Source: Diphasiastrum complanatum (taxonomy: Eukaryota > Streptophyta > Lycopodiopsida > Lycopodiales > Lycopodiaceae). Taken from it: a stretch of DNA of 64,000 nucleotides. The stretch is from positions 41,998,927 through 42,062,926 of the forward strand of contig CM055101.1 of assembly GCA_029204225.1 (NCBI GenBank). Direction: 5' to 3'. Shown piece by piece: positions 31,556 to 43,234 of this stretch. Below the pieces are notes generated by a model that saw only the letters and a program-made list of their open reading frames with translations, did not search any database and had not been told where the DNA came from. A program made the position numbers and the translations under genes. How positions within the stretch are numbered: position 1 is the stretch's first letter; every line of letters starts with the position of its first letter.

Positions 31556-33510
31556 AAAAGCTTATCTTGGTGGTGCTAAGTACTTTACCAAGATAGATCT
31601 AAGATCAAAATACCATCACATACGCATACACCAAAAACAGGTTTTTGAACTCCGCTTTGGACACTATGAATTTTTGGTGTTGCTTTTTGGTCTCTTACCA
31701 ATGCACTGACAACTTTCCAATAGATGATGAATGATTTGTTCAGGTCATATTTGGAAAGTGGTATTCTTAGAAGATATCCTAGTGTTAGTAAGACTTTGAC
31801 AAAACATAAAGAGCTTCTTAGGATTGTCCTGGACATCTTAAGAAGGGAAAAGCTCTTTTCCAAAGAGTCTAAGAGTGATCCTAATAAGGCTTTTGTGGTT
31901 AGGACCGATGCCAGTGATTATGCTATTGGAGCTATTTTGATGCATGATGGACATGTTGTTGCATATGAAAGCAAGAAACTCAATCCTGCTCAATCTAGGT
32001 ATTGTACCTATGAGAAGGATCTGTAATTGTTCATGCCTTAAAAATTTCACAACATTGTTTGTATGGAGCCAGATTTGAGGTTTTAACAGATCATCAGACT
32101 CTTCTATATTTTTGTAATGCTACAGATTTATAGGGGAGGCAAGCTAGATGGGCTGAGCTAATGCAAATCTTTGACTTTTCTATACGTTATTGTTAAGGAA
32201 GTCAAAATAATCTAGCGGATGCCTTGAGTCATTTACCGGTTATTAATAAGTTATGCTTTATTGTTATTGAACTGGGGTTGTTTTAGTTTTCCAAGGACTA
32301 TATAAGTCCGATGCTATTTTCGGAAAGTATTGGCAAGAAGTACTTTATGGGGTTGATTCATGTATGCAAGTTTCCTCGAATCAGGGAAAGACTGAAATGG
32401 ATTTTGCTATTCGAAACAAGATTTTGTTTCGTAAAGGAAAGGTGTGTGTACCAGAAAATGATACAATAAGGGCCCAAATCATGCATGAGTGTCATGATAG
32501 TCCATGCGTAGGACATTTGGGCATACAAAGAACACTTGACTTAGTTCGACAACAATTTTGGTGGCCTAAGATGAAAAGTCAAGTAAAGGCCTATGTACTT
32601 AAATGTGCTAAGTGCCAGTTAAATAAAATAGAGAGGCTAAAAACTAGTGGCCTATTACATCCTTTAGATATTCCTACCGAAAAGTGGAAAAATATATCTA
32701 TGGATTTTGTGGTCGGACTTTCACATACAAGGAAGGGCCACGATTCGGTTTGGGTCATTGTTAATAGACTTACGATGTTTGCTCAACTTATCCCAATAAA
32801 AACTACTGTTAAAGTTCCAGAACTACTTCAATTGTTTGTTGAGAAGCTTTTTCGACTGTACGGACTACCTTGCAATATTGTCAGTGACCGTGACTCAAAA
32901 TTCACTGGGAATTTTTGGCAAGCAGTATTTAAAAAATTGGAAACAACTTTAAGTATGAGTTCTACAGATCATCCGAAATCAGACGATCAAACAAAATGGA
33001 CTAACCAGGCGATGGAGGATATGCTATGAGCATATGTGGGCCATCGGCAGTCTGATTGGAAAAATTACCTTCGACTGATGGAATTTGCATATGGTAGTGC
33101 AAAACATTCAGTGACCAGATTCAGCCCTTTCATGCTTATGTATGGTTATCAACCTCGATCACCGATTTGTGCTGGCATGAAAAACCTTAGGGTGCAAGTC
33201 GCAACTGATTTCCTTGCGGATATGCAAGAAATGTTACAATTGGATAAAGATAGCACAAAAAGTACCCAGGACAGGGCAAGACACTATGCTGACCTATTTT
33301 GGAAGCACAAGGTATTCTTGGTCAAGGACTGGGTGTTTTTGAGAGTTCCTAGTCACTCTAGGGGCTTGAAAACTATTAAGTGTGCAAAGTTGGCGCCTAG
33401 GTATTGCGGTCCTTTTAAGGTTATCCAAGTGATAAACAAAGTCGCATACAAACAAGACCTTCCAACTAACATTGGAATTCAACATGTTTTCCACATTAGT
33501 AAGTTGAGGG
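31556..33510 (+). pseudogene. pol: Ty3/gypsy reverse transcriptase, RNase H and integrase inserted in a copia element
   Basis: The segment begins [19 protein letters not shown], the classic gypsy RT entry, and soon shows [12 protein letters not shown] and MNDLFRSYLESG. An internal deletion joins LRREKLFSKESK to RNase H at VVRTDASDYAIGAILMHDG. The integrase follows (32364-33510): an H2C2 finger (HECHDSPCVGHLG...CAKCQLN), MDFVVGL and SDRDSKFTG with two catalytic Asp. The catalytic Glu is lost (DDQTKWTN instead of DGQTERTN). A TGA at 33027 breaks the frame, which continues to HVFHISKLR. No gypsy LTR borders it. It reads in the same direction as the copia genes on either side. Confidence 0.85.
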
Positions 33511-33511
33511 G

Positions 33512-34492
33512 GCACTATACGTGCCATCATTGAAAAAGGACCTGTTATTTGTCGCAAGAATGAAAGATCTGAACATAAAGATCTACTTTGATCAGAACCA
33601 ATCCAGAGTGCATGACGGATGCTCTAATAAGGTCATCGTAACCGCACCCAGAAGGGGCAATTTGTGCCAAGTCACAGTTTCAGAGGGAGTGGACAATGCA
33701 TTGGCTACCACCCCCTATAACAGCGAATCAGAACTATGGCACAAAAGAATGGGGCATATCAACATGAGAGTGCTCTATAGGATGATGAAGGAACGTCTGG
33801 CAACGGGGGTGAATGTTACCCAACCACATCCAGATTTCTGTCAGATTTGTATTCTAGGAAAACAGAGCCGAAAATCTTTCTCAGGGCAGGCGACTAGAGC
33901 GAAGGCACCACTTGACCTGGTACACTCATATTTATGTGGACCGATGGTGGTTGACTCAGGATCAAGATATTTTGTCACATTTATTGATGACTACAATCAT
34001 ATGACTATGATTTACTTGCAAAGTTCAAGTGTTTTTTGGCTTATGCAAAAAGACAGCTATAGAGCAAATTGAAGGCACTGCGATCTGATAATGGAGGGGG
34101 TACACTAGCAATGAGTTCAAAGAGCACTACAGAAAGGAAGGCATTTCCAAGCAATACACCATTTTTTATACCCCACAACATAATGGTGTGGCTGAGAGGA
34201 AGAACATGATGCATGTTGATTCAGTCAAGATTGTCTAAGAAATTCTGGGAAGCCGCAGTAGTAGCTTCAAACTACCTGCAGAATCAAACATTGACGACAG
34301 TTGTCAAGGGCAAGATGAGATATGGTTTGACAAAAGGCCAGACCTTTCACATGTCAGAATCTTTGGATGTGATGCCTATATGTACACACCAGATCAAAAG
34401 AAAAAGAAATTGGATGAAAAGTCTTCCAAGGCCATCTTTATTGGATACTCGTCTCAGACAACTAGGTATAAGCTATACGATTCACTGACCAA
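33512..34492 (+). pseudogene. pol: Ty1/copia protease end and integrase (decayed)
   Basis: Copia sequence resumes with ALYVPSLKKDLLFVARM, the end of the protease region. It continues into the GAG-pre-integrase zinc finger (LWHKRMGHI...CQICILGKQSR) and the integrase core. The first catalytic Asp is changed (LVHSYLCGPM for LVHSDVCGPM). The second lies in LRSDNGG at about 34083, after a frame change. FWEAAVVASNYLQN and, in another phase, CDAYMYTPDQKKK complete it. Frameshifts near 34072 and 34200 and 34350 make it non-functional. Together with 30637-31550 it forms one copia element with gypsy pol between. Confidence 0.8.
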
Positions 34493-35361
34493 GAACGGGT
34501 CAAGAAAAGTGGTGGCTCTCGCATGCTTGCATGTCTGAATCTTGCCAATTGCATGGCAACATTTGGTTAATTTATCCGATAGTCATGTGAATGCAAGTCA
34601 TCATCCTACACAATACAAGTGTAACAACAATCAAGAACAACTTAATATTCTCTCCAATCGTGAAGACCGCCAAATACATACATGATAAGGGTGCATGCAA
34701 TGTTTTTTATCAATGTAAAGTGCTTTGCAAATCAGAACTCACCGAAGAACCGACTTCAGGCCGCACAAATAATGACTCTCTCAATCTGTCCATACATGCG
34801 AACGTGTGATATAGTAATATGTCTCTCTCATCGTAGTGCATACTTACATCGTGTACATGGGCATGATATGCTCTAGTATAACTAGGCCTCTGATCCAATA
34901 TGTGATGGTCTTGCCTCATCATATGAAGAAGAAGAATGCGAGCTTGCATTTGCATCGGTTCACCTTGACAAGTGACAATGGATCAAACACAAAATTAGAG
35001 AGCAATACATGTCATAAACAAATTGAATACACTAGGACGAATACAAGACATGTTTAGTAATTTTGAGTCTAGTGCAACTCTCTTGAATTATCTTTTACAA
35101 GATAAATTGAATGAGATTTTTTTGTCAAACAATATTGTTCAATCTAGCTTAGTTGTATGTCACTTACTTGGATAGTGCAAGGGCTTTCTTGATGAACATC
35201 GTTCGTCAAGGTGATCGGTTTAGGTGACCTTCGTTATTGACTTCAAGAGCAAGATATCTAATAGCAAGAAATCCAAGGGTTGTACCCAAGGCAATTATAT
35301 CTGCAACTAGTACTCCCCAACTTACAATTGATAAGACAGGGCAAAATTGCCTTGGATTGGC
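34493..35361. other. No gene recognised
   Basis: AT-rich sequence with short frames only; the copia element loses recognisable coding sequence here, before RT. No LTR end could be placed. Confidence 0.45.
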
Positions 35362-36121
35362 AAAGTATGTCATGATATCTCACAACATGAAAACAGTGTT
35401 AAGCTCATATTGTTAGAACTCTATCATAAATATGATGGTGATCCATGGCATTTCCAGGCATCTCGATGTATAAATTCAAGATAGGTCTAAATCTCTACTC
35501 ATTGTTTGTGAGAAGGCCAACTGTAATCTTGTGATAACCATGCCTATGTGCATCATTACATGGCTAGTCTCTTCAGTGTTCCTAAACTAATGAAAATTGA
35601 GATCTACATAATCTTCTTCCGAATCCAATTTTGTACAATCAAAAGGGTACATCATTGAGGAGTTCAAGATGTTTTTGATCAATTCTTGTTTCTTCTTTGC
35701 TTTTGGATCTTTGTACATAGGCCTTTGTTCACATCCAAACTTCTTAAAGATTCCTTCTACACTAAGGTCACTTGTTATCATCTCACCATATGTCATTGGC
35801 AAAGTATGTAATGATATCTCACAACTAAGAAAACAAAGTTAAGTTCATATTGTTAGAACTATGTCATAAATATGATGGTGATCTTTACATCTCGATGTAT
35901 ATATATGTCCATATATCTTGATGTATAAATTCAAGATAGGTCTAAATCCCTACTCATTGTTTGTGACAAGGCCAACTGTAATCTTGTGATATCCATGTCT
36001 ATGTGCATCATTACATGGCTAGCCTCTTCAGTACTCCTAAACTAATGAGAACTGAGATCTACATAATTAGGTTCTGAATCCAATTTTGTACAATCAAAAG
36101 AGTACGTCATTGAGGAGTTCA
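35362..36121. repeat. Direct duplication of about 310 bp
   Basis: 35362-35667 and 35796-36121 share long blocks, including ATATTGTTAGAACT, AATTCAAGATAGGTCTAAAT, GTGCATCATTACATGGCTAG and TTTGTACAATCAAAAG. The second copy has a small insertion around ATATATATGTCC. The spacer 35668-35795 encodes, on the minus strand, part of a 71-codon frame (MPMTYGEMITSDLSVEGI...) that extends into copy 1; it is unrecognised. Confidence 0.8.
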
Positions 36122-36122
36122 T

Positions 36123-37335
36123 GTTTTTTAAAAACTGAGTTTGTGGAAATTCGCGGAACAACTCGAAACTGTAAAAGCATTCAGAGATAGAGATTTGTCA
36201 GCTGAATCAGAAAGTAAGCAAAATTGAAGCCCAAAATTCAGTAAGAGTGTTGCTTGACGTTTGTGATTGGCTTGAATCCAATCGGATACCGTTTGAAGAA
36301 CGGTTCGATGCAAAAGTTAGCTTACTGTAGGCGACCTCAATGGGATAGGTAATTGCAAAAAGTATTTTTGAAAAGGATTGAATAAAGTCCAAGAAATGCT
36401 CATCCTTTGTTTAGCTAGGGTTTTAAGCTGAGCAACTGAAAATCTCCCTTGTTTCTGAAGCTTTTTGGAAGCTATAAATTGGTGGTGGTGGGCTCCCTAA
36501 CTGGTTGAATTGATCCCTGAAAGGCCGTGAGCAGCCGCGCGCCAGCAAGAAATTTGAATCCACTTTTGTAGATTTGCCATAGCTGGAACTTGGTGAAGAA
36601 AGCCTGAGGAAGAGTGAAGATGGGTGTGATGGAGGTCGCGGGCCAGAGTGCACGGCCAATCGCGCTAGCCCTGTAGTGTGTGGAGGGGATAACGATCCCA
36701 AGAAGCATGGTGGGTGCACCTGGAAGCCCGTGATCGCTGGATTTGGAGTCATAGTGATCATCGGTTGAAATTGACTGGCCAAGGAGTGATCTAGGCTGTC
36801 AGATATCAACTAACATTTGGATTTGTTGAGTTCCAACTTGAACTTTATTTGAAAGGGCCTGAAGTGTAGGAGACACTTCAACTTCTTTAAAAATCTTCAT
36901 CCTGAAATTCGAGTTGGGTCCTGAAGTTGGTGAAGAGTGAAGTCCTTTCAAGGTGAAAAGACAGTTCAAAAACCTAAAGTGCCCTTATTTTCACCTCCTT
37001 TAGCCTATTTTGGCCAAACGAAAGGCTATAGCCTCCAAACGAAAGGCACCCTGACTGTACTTGCAAGTACGGTATGTCAAAACAGAGTGATTGCCACAGA
37101 GAAAGTGTTTGGAGCACGCCAAAAGTGATTTCACCATTCCATTGGGCACGTAGTCGGGAGTTGGTGACAAGAAGCATTTCGGAAGGCGACACCAATTTGG
37201 CTTTCAATTTGGCGGAAAAGCGGCAAGTGGCCTGGTAAGCCAAAAATTGCAGGTCATTATTTTTTATTTCTGACATCATGGTTGGCTTCAACATACACTT
37301 TTTAGCCTATAGGTGGAGTTTCGAGCAGTTTGGAA
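36123..37335 (+). mobile_element. Copia leader, related to the element at 22.5-24.2 kb
   Basis: The sequence follows the leader at 22868-24060 for most of its length: shared blocks include TTGAATCCAATCG, CCGTTTGAAGA, TTTCACCTCCTTTAGCCTAT, GTGATTTCACCATTCCA and GCAGGTCATTATTT. It starts abruptly at 36123 next to the 310-bp duplication, so its LTR and PBS are missing. It leads into the gag at 37336. Confidence 0.75.
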
Positions 37336-37959
37336 ATGGCAAACATCAATGAGGCGATTTTGGGCGATGAAAGCAAACTTGATGGGGCTTCTAACTACAA
37401 CATCTGGAAATTCAAAATGAAGAGCATTTTGATGGAGGAGGAGTTATGCGACATCGTTGTAGGTATTGGATTCCGGTCTAATACCACTCTAGGTGACATG
37501 AGGGCCTTTGATAAAAAGGCACAGAGGGCATTGTCCTTAATCAACCTTTCAGTGAAAGACCATGTGCTCACTCGTATAAGTGATGCCACGACAGCTAGGG
37601 GAGCTTGGGAAGCTCTTAGAATCCAATTTCAAACTTGCAATCTAGTTCGAGCCATGTTCTTGAAATCGAGGTTGAACGCAATTAGGATGGAAGAAGGCGA
37701 ATCGATGGGATCTTTGTTCACCAGGAGAAAGGAGCTGAGAGATCAACTTGTGGCAATTGGATAACCAATTAGGGACGTTGAATTGGTACATACCACTATG
37801 AGCGGTGTTTTGAAAGGTCTACAAATGTGCGTGAGCGGCATCGCTTCAAGGGAGAGATTGCCTACTTTTGAAGACTTCCACGGAATCATGTTGCAAGAAG
37901 AGCAACGTCGTGAGGTGGTTCAGTCAAGGCAAACCCCACAGGATGATCAAGCTTTGTGG
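37336..37959 (+). pseudogene. gag: Ty1/copia Gag with one in-frame stop
   Basis: The frame starts MANINEAILGDESKLDG and contains the copia UBN2-type Gag pattern: NYNIWKFKMKSILM, SDATTARGAWEALRIQF, KSRLNAIRMEEGESMG. A TAA at 37762 interrupts it, but the same phase continues with PIRDVELVHTTMSGVLKG and FEDFHGIMLQEEQRRE to about 37959, so there is just one lesion. An in-frame ATG two codons upstream (37330) is less likely as the start, because the related element at 24 kb has only the MTN codon. Downstream sequence becomes gypsy-like at about 38090. Confidence 0.8.
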
Positions 37960-38089
37960 TAAAGGCAAGCAGAAAGGGTGGAAGAGGATTTCTAAGAAAG
38001 AGCAAGGCAATTTTCTTTCACAGTTTCTTTGTAATGTCATTTTTGTTTATCATAACTTGCTTTGGACTCTACAAGAACTCTCAATGATC

Positions 38090-38750
38090 TTTTTGATGAA
38101 AAATTTCAAAAATGGCAAAGATTATGTGAAGATTTATGACTAAAAATAGAGATATTTTTGAGCTAGCGTTGAAGGGGATTATTACTCGTAAAGGTAGGCC
38201 TAGTCCACCACTTATGTGGAATGAGACATTGGATGCAAGTTTTAACAAACTTAAGGAGCTAGTTGTCTCACCACCAATATTAGTCATAGTAGATCTTGAT
38301 AAAATTTTATGTGGTTAAAGTGGATGCTACTGATTTTGGAGGAATCATGATGGACTAGCTTGTGTTGCAAAAGGGCTCTCAAATTCTTGCAAGCTCTAGC
38401 ACTCCTACAAGGGTCATGAACAATATGCAGTTGGTGCAGTTCTACTTCAAGAGGAGAGGCCAGTGGCTTTTGAGACAAAGAAACTATCTGATGCTCAAAC
38501 TAGGTATACTTCTCAAACAAGAGCTATTTATAGTGGTGATGTGCTGAGGATGTGGAGACACTCTATTTATATGGTAGTCAATTTATAGTGTGCTCAGATC
38601 ACCAACCATTGAAGTATTCTGTAATCAGAAAGACCTTAGGGGTCGAAAAGCTCGATGGGTTGAGCTGATGCAAGAATTCAACTTTGATTTGAGATATTTT
38701 AAAGGATCTTAAAATCAAGTGGCTGATGCCTTGAATTGAATTGGAGACGT
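38090..38750 (+). pseudogene. pol: Ty3/gypsy RT end and RNase H remnant
   Basis: ALKGIITRKGRPSPPLMW and ASFNKLKELVVSPPILVI correspond to the gypsy segment between RT and RNase H. Then come YAVGAVLLQEERPVAFETKK, LSDAQTRYTSQTRAIYSG, SDHQPLKYSVI and RGRKARWVELMQEFNFDLRY, the gypsy RNase H core, in shifting frames. It ends at a VADALN-like word near 38740. As at 31.5 kb, a gypsy fragment directly follows copia gag in the same orientation. Confidence 0.8.
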
Positions 38751-38759
38751 GAATGAGTT

Positions 38760-39600
38760 GTCGTTCAATGATATCACTACAAACTTCTATCTTTCGTTTC
38801 GAGGTCTTTATGAAAAAGATCGTCATTTTGGACCTATTTGGAAAAGGGTTTTGAAAGGCTCTCAATCGGTGTTGAAAGACTCTCAAATGGCTAGATCGAA
38901 GGAGATCTATAATTAGTTGGGTTGGTTTCATCTACTACACCTCCCCTTGGTGTTCTTGGAGCTCTACCCGAATTGGGAGTCTTGGGAGATGTGTTAATGA
39001 CTTGGATTCTTATCTACAATTCTAAAACTCTCTCTTTAAAATAGATTTATTATTTTCTCTCTCAAAGTATTGTTTCCATCTAAAGGATGTGTCTTGTTTC
39101 TATATTTATAAAAGAAACAAAATAGAACATAACATAATTGTCATAGTGGATTTTTGGATGTTTTATCACCACTTATGTCGATTTTACATGGTAAATTACA
39201 TAAACTATCAAACACGAATTTAGGCTGTGACTTCTATCATGCTTATCTCTCTGATATCTCTATAAAACATCAATAAATATGTGTGGAATCTTTCATAGAT
39301 TAGTTATTTGGTTTCACCATATTGCATCTCACTTGAGATGAATGCAACACAATATAGCATTCATGAGTCCCCATTGCCATCTTTCCATTAGAGATTTCGA
39401 TGCCTTGGAGACCTAAGAGTATAAGGATCCAAAATGAAACTTTTTGATTCTATTTTCATGATTAGGATCTTAACTATCTTAAAAATATTGCATAAGCATT
39501 TCAAAACAACCTTGATCCTACTATTGAAAATTGTCACTTCTCACTTGACATTGGTTCATGTAAATATTGATCAAACATTAGAATATGTTGATGATATGAT
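38760..39600. other. No gene recognised
   Basis: AT-rich non-coding sequence after the gypsy remnant. Nothing supported. Confidence 0.5.
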
Positions 39601-40206
39601 TTCACACGTGTGGATACTGTTCCCACGTGTGAAAGGATGTATTTTTCATGTTTGTATATATCCAAATTGATTTTGTATCATTCTAGTTAGTGTGAACATG
39701 AAATGACTAGTTTTTAGTCAAGTTAACTAGTCACCTACAAATTAGCTTTTCCTTGCATGTGCATGAGTAAATGCTCCCACATGGCAAGTGGATGTTCACA
39801 CGTGTGTATAGAGTACTAGAAGATAAGAGTTGACCATTTTCCTTAGATCCTATTTTGTAGGGAATATTCCTATATTCTAGGAGACTAGCTTTTTGGATTT
39901 TAGTCATATTCTAGAAGGTCAACTATTGGATAAGGATCAAGGATGGATAAAATGGATAGATCTGAGTCATGTGGCACTCTTCACACGTGTGAAGGCCTGC
40001 TGGACTGTACCAGACTCATGGATGTACTTGATCCATAAAAGGATCATTATTTTGCTAAGAAAGATGATGAGACTTTTGCACTCTACACTTCTGTGAGATT
40101 TCTAGTCATTTGTCTTGTGATTTTTATGCATGATTGCTATCTAGTATCATTGTACTTGTTGTTTCAGGTGCAGGCCGTACAATGGACAGTACTCCACACG
40201 TGTGAA
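39601..40206. repeat. Cluster of ACACGTGTG palindromes
   Basis: TTCACACGTGTG occurs at 39601-39612, TTCACACGTGTGTA at 39795-39808, TTCACACGTGTGAAGG at 39980-39995, and CCACACGTGTGAAG at 40194-40207. A half copy CCCACGTGTGAAAGG lies at 39622-39636. Each contains CACGTG. Spacing is near 190-210 bp. The same palindrome interrupts the gypsy gag at 9591-9606, there followed by GAGGCCT as here by GGCCTG. Confidence 0.75.
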
Positions 40207-40209
40207 GCC

Positions 40210-41702
40210 TCTCTCACTAAAAAAATGATGTGTTGATCCATTGCTCTTGCTTAAATCCAAGTGTAGTGAATCTAGATCAAGATCTAATGTGTAGAACTTG
40301 ATAGATTCATTGATTAAGCAACCAATAACTCTCTATGATTGTAAAGTACAATCATTATTGTCCTAAAAACTGTAAAATTTATCACCTACAATGTCAACAA
40401 GTTACCAATTCACCAACAATGTGATTCTACATCTTAAAGTTTCCATAGCAAGAAATAAATTGAGCACTTCAATATTGTTCAAGATAGACACATTAACCCT
40501 TAGCTTTATTATACATAAAACAATTAACACTATTTCATCTTCAAGAACCAAAATATCCAAAACAATGAACATATTACTATAAAGAATTGGCAATTTGAAC
40601 TCAATGACATGATTATTCCCAAACTTGAGATGATAAGTAATGTGTGCTATGGATGAAGACCTTGTCGCTCATTAACCTTGGTTAGCTATTCAAAAGACTC
40701 CAAAAATAGGTGACTCTTTCTTTGAACAATGAGCTCATTCTCGAGTTCCTTCTTGATGTCTCCTTCTTGTTCCATATTGCCAATCTTCTCTTGGTGTAGA
40801 TGAAGCACCCCAAGATCAATCTCATGATCTTTCATAAGGACATCATGGCCTTTTTTCATGAAAGTAATTTCATATTTCAAGGTTTAAAAGTACTCCTCAA
40901 TATGGAACATACCCATACTAGAAAAGAGATTAGAAAAAAAACACAATCTTAAATTTGACTTCATTGAACTCACCAATAGTATCAATCACCAATCTTCTTG
41001 TGACCAAGGACAATATCCACAAATTCATAGTATCAGAGTTGATGCATAGTCAAAGTAGCCATTGCAGAGAGCTTCTACAGAATAGTTTTTTCAAGTGTTC
41101 TAGATTTACGATGGTTAAAAAGCAAAAGTAAAGCATCGGTGCATTGTTTTGGACATATGAAAGATTGGCAAGCTCAGTTGGATCCTTAGCTTGTGGATAG
41201 CAGTAGACAATGTCAAAAATGGGCAAAATTTGAAAATTTTGTAGTCAGTTTGTGAAAAAAAAAATTGGACGAGGGTTACAAGTTTTTCACAAAATCGGCA
41301 ATAATTTTATCGTCCATGCACCATTTTGGATGTTGTAAGGATAGGAAGGTAGTCTTTCTAGCTCACTCAATAGCTAGAAAGTGCTCAAAAATTGAATTAA
41401 ATCAAGCCAAAGGAAGGAGTGGAGCCTAGCAACAAGCACAAGAGAGAGTTCGTGCACTCACTTGAAGAAGATGAAGCAGTATAAAAGAGTGTTAATGTGC
41501 ACGCATGAAGTCAAAACCAGTGAGAAAAATGTATTCGACGTCCTTTGTGTATGAAAACATTGGGGTCTATCTTGAGAATCAGTACTAAAATCATTATGTC
41601 AACTCCCCCATACAATAATGTGACTTCAGTGAGAATTTAGGCCATACCTGAAACTTCAACCGACAGTATTGTGAGGATCATACAATGAGTTTGAAAAAGA
41701 CA

Positions 41703-41734
<32 letters not shown>

Positions 41735-42198
41735 TTATGGAAAGCATCCTGACCAAAAGCATAAATTCATTGAATGAGGTTGGTTCGGGACATTATGACG
41801 GGAATGGGGAGTATTGTAGAAAATAGTAATGGGAATGATGGGTACTGTAAAAAGCTATGATTGAGTGGGGGAAAATAGAAAACAAAAACTACACAAGTTC
41901 GATTACGCACTTCACAAATCATATTGAAAGAAGTGGCCATATCAGTAGTCCGTAGGGCAGTGACCCTAGGGCTTGGAAAAATTTTGTCGTGACAAATGAC
42001 CACCGATTGAATATCATACCAACAAGAGAATACACCACCAGGGAGGCATGGCCAGTTGCAAGTGAGTCATCATAAAAGTCAACCACCTAGACTCGGAAAG
42101 AGAATATGCTAGTGGGAATTTCTCAGTACTACACAAGGTAGAAAATGACAACTATCACCAGAATATCTTTAAGATTGATAAATCATCCCATATACTGA
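40210..42198. other. No gene recognised
   Basis: Short frames only. A minus-strand 64-codon frame at 40880-40686 is charged and helix-prone (KKGHDVLMKDHEIDLG) but unrecognised. A run of 22 C lies at 41703-41724. Confidence 0.4.
41703..41724. repeat. (C)22 homopolymer
   Basis: Twenty-two consecutive C bases followed by GAAAAAAAAA. Length may be unstable in sequencing. Confidence 0.95.
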
Positions 42199-42414
42199 AT
42201 GATCAACAAAGAAGGGTATTCAAAATTAATTGAATATAAAAAATCAGAGCAAAAACTCAAAGTACCTTGCCAGACCGTTATTGAAACTCACCCGATACCT
42301 TGGAAATACTTCCAAAACCGATTTCACCTATTCAAAATGATCTTCGTGTCTGATGAAGTGTTATGGCACAATGCGGTAACCCAAGAAGGTTCTATCCAGT
42401 ACTATGAATCCTAA
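42199..42414 (+). CDS. Unknown ORF, part of a coding-like cluster
   Basis: A 71-codon frame (MINKEGYSKLIEYKK...) with VIETHPIPWKYFQNRF near the middle. It is unlike gag, pol or transposase. It precedes the 188-codon frame at 42529 on the same strand, and base composition becomes less AT-rich here, which suggests former coding sequence. No function is proposed. Confidence 0.25.
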   Translation: MINKEGYSKLIEYKKSEQKLKVPCQTVIETHPIPWKYFQNRFHLFKMIFVSDEVLWHNAVTQEGSIQYYES

Positions 42415-42528
42415 GTTGGAGATCTGCAATCATTATAGTGTTAGATACTACTTTGGGGCACGTGACCACATGTGACCTCACTTTAGAACTAAATACAATG
42501 GAACCCGAATACAGGCCACTGTGTACCT

Positions 42529-43095
42529 ATGTATAGGTCAGCACTAGCTTCCTCTCTCAGTTCAAGTTGCCCTACTAGACGAGATCCCTCGAGTAGCTTT
42601 AGGGTTCATATGATAGACCTAGGATATCAGTTTCTACTCCTACCGGGTGATATATGCCAACTGTTCAGACAAGAAATTGCAAGATATCATTTTTATACAC
42701 CTAAATTTCACCACAACCTGCAACCTTGGGACATCTTATTTAGAGTACGACACCACAAGGATTACAGTTACCTATATGTATATGAGTTCAGGCCAGATGG
42801 GTCGTGGAAACTAATCGACACTACATCTACGTATTTCGTAGGAGTATCGCAAGAAGTATCACAAACACTCCAGGATACCCCTTACGTCGATCTGTCTGAC
42901 CAATACCTAGAGTCGCCTGGAACCGCTAATAGCATCAACATAAATTTTGAAGATAGACCCATGAATAGAAATCAACGAGCACTATACCAACACCCTGAAC
43001 TCGTGAATATCTTCAGTGACGTAGTATCCGAGGATCCTACTGATGATCTCATTTATGAAGTAAGAAACCGTCTGAGTCGTTCGGGTTGGATGTAA
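42529..43095 (+). CDS. Unknown 188-residue ORF, intact
   Basis: The frame starts MYRSALASSLSSSCPTRRD and stays open to TAA-type stop at 43095. It contains LGYQFLLLPGDICQLFRQEI, SYLYVYEFRPDGSWKLID and PMNRNQRALYQHPELVNIF. Codon use is varied and aromatic residues are frequent, as in a folded protein. I recognise no family: not a retroelement domain, transposase or common plant domain. It stands between two unknown shorter ORFs of the same strand. An endogenous viral sequence or captured gene is possible; there is no positive evidence for either. Confidence 0.4.
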   Translation: MYRSALASSLSSSCPTRRDPSSSFRVHMIDLGYQFLLLPGDICQLFRQEIARYHFYTPKFHHNLQPWDILFRVRHHKDYSYLYVYEFRPDGSWKLIDTTSTYFVGVSQEVSQTLQDTPYVDLSDQYLESPGTANSININFEDRPMNRNQRALYQHPELVNIFSDVVSEDPTDDLIYEVRNRLSRSGWM

Positions 43096-43234
43096 ACTGA
43101 ATCTCACAAGATTATTGGCTAGAAATTCCTTTGAGATCCCTTGAACGATTTCTATCTCAGAATCTTTGAGATTTCGTTAGATCCTACCTAGGTTTCAGAG
43201 TCAGATTTAGGAGAATTCTAGGTCAATAGTATGA

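Noticed and set aside
40386..40593. Opposing 63-codon frames on both strands
   Set aside because: Low-complexity, mutually overlapping and without any known motif.
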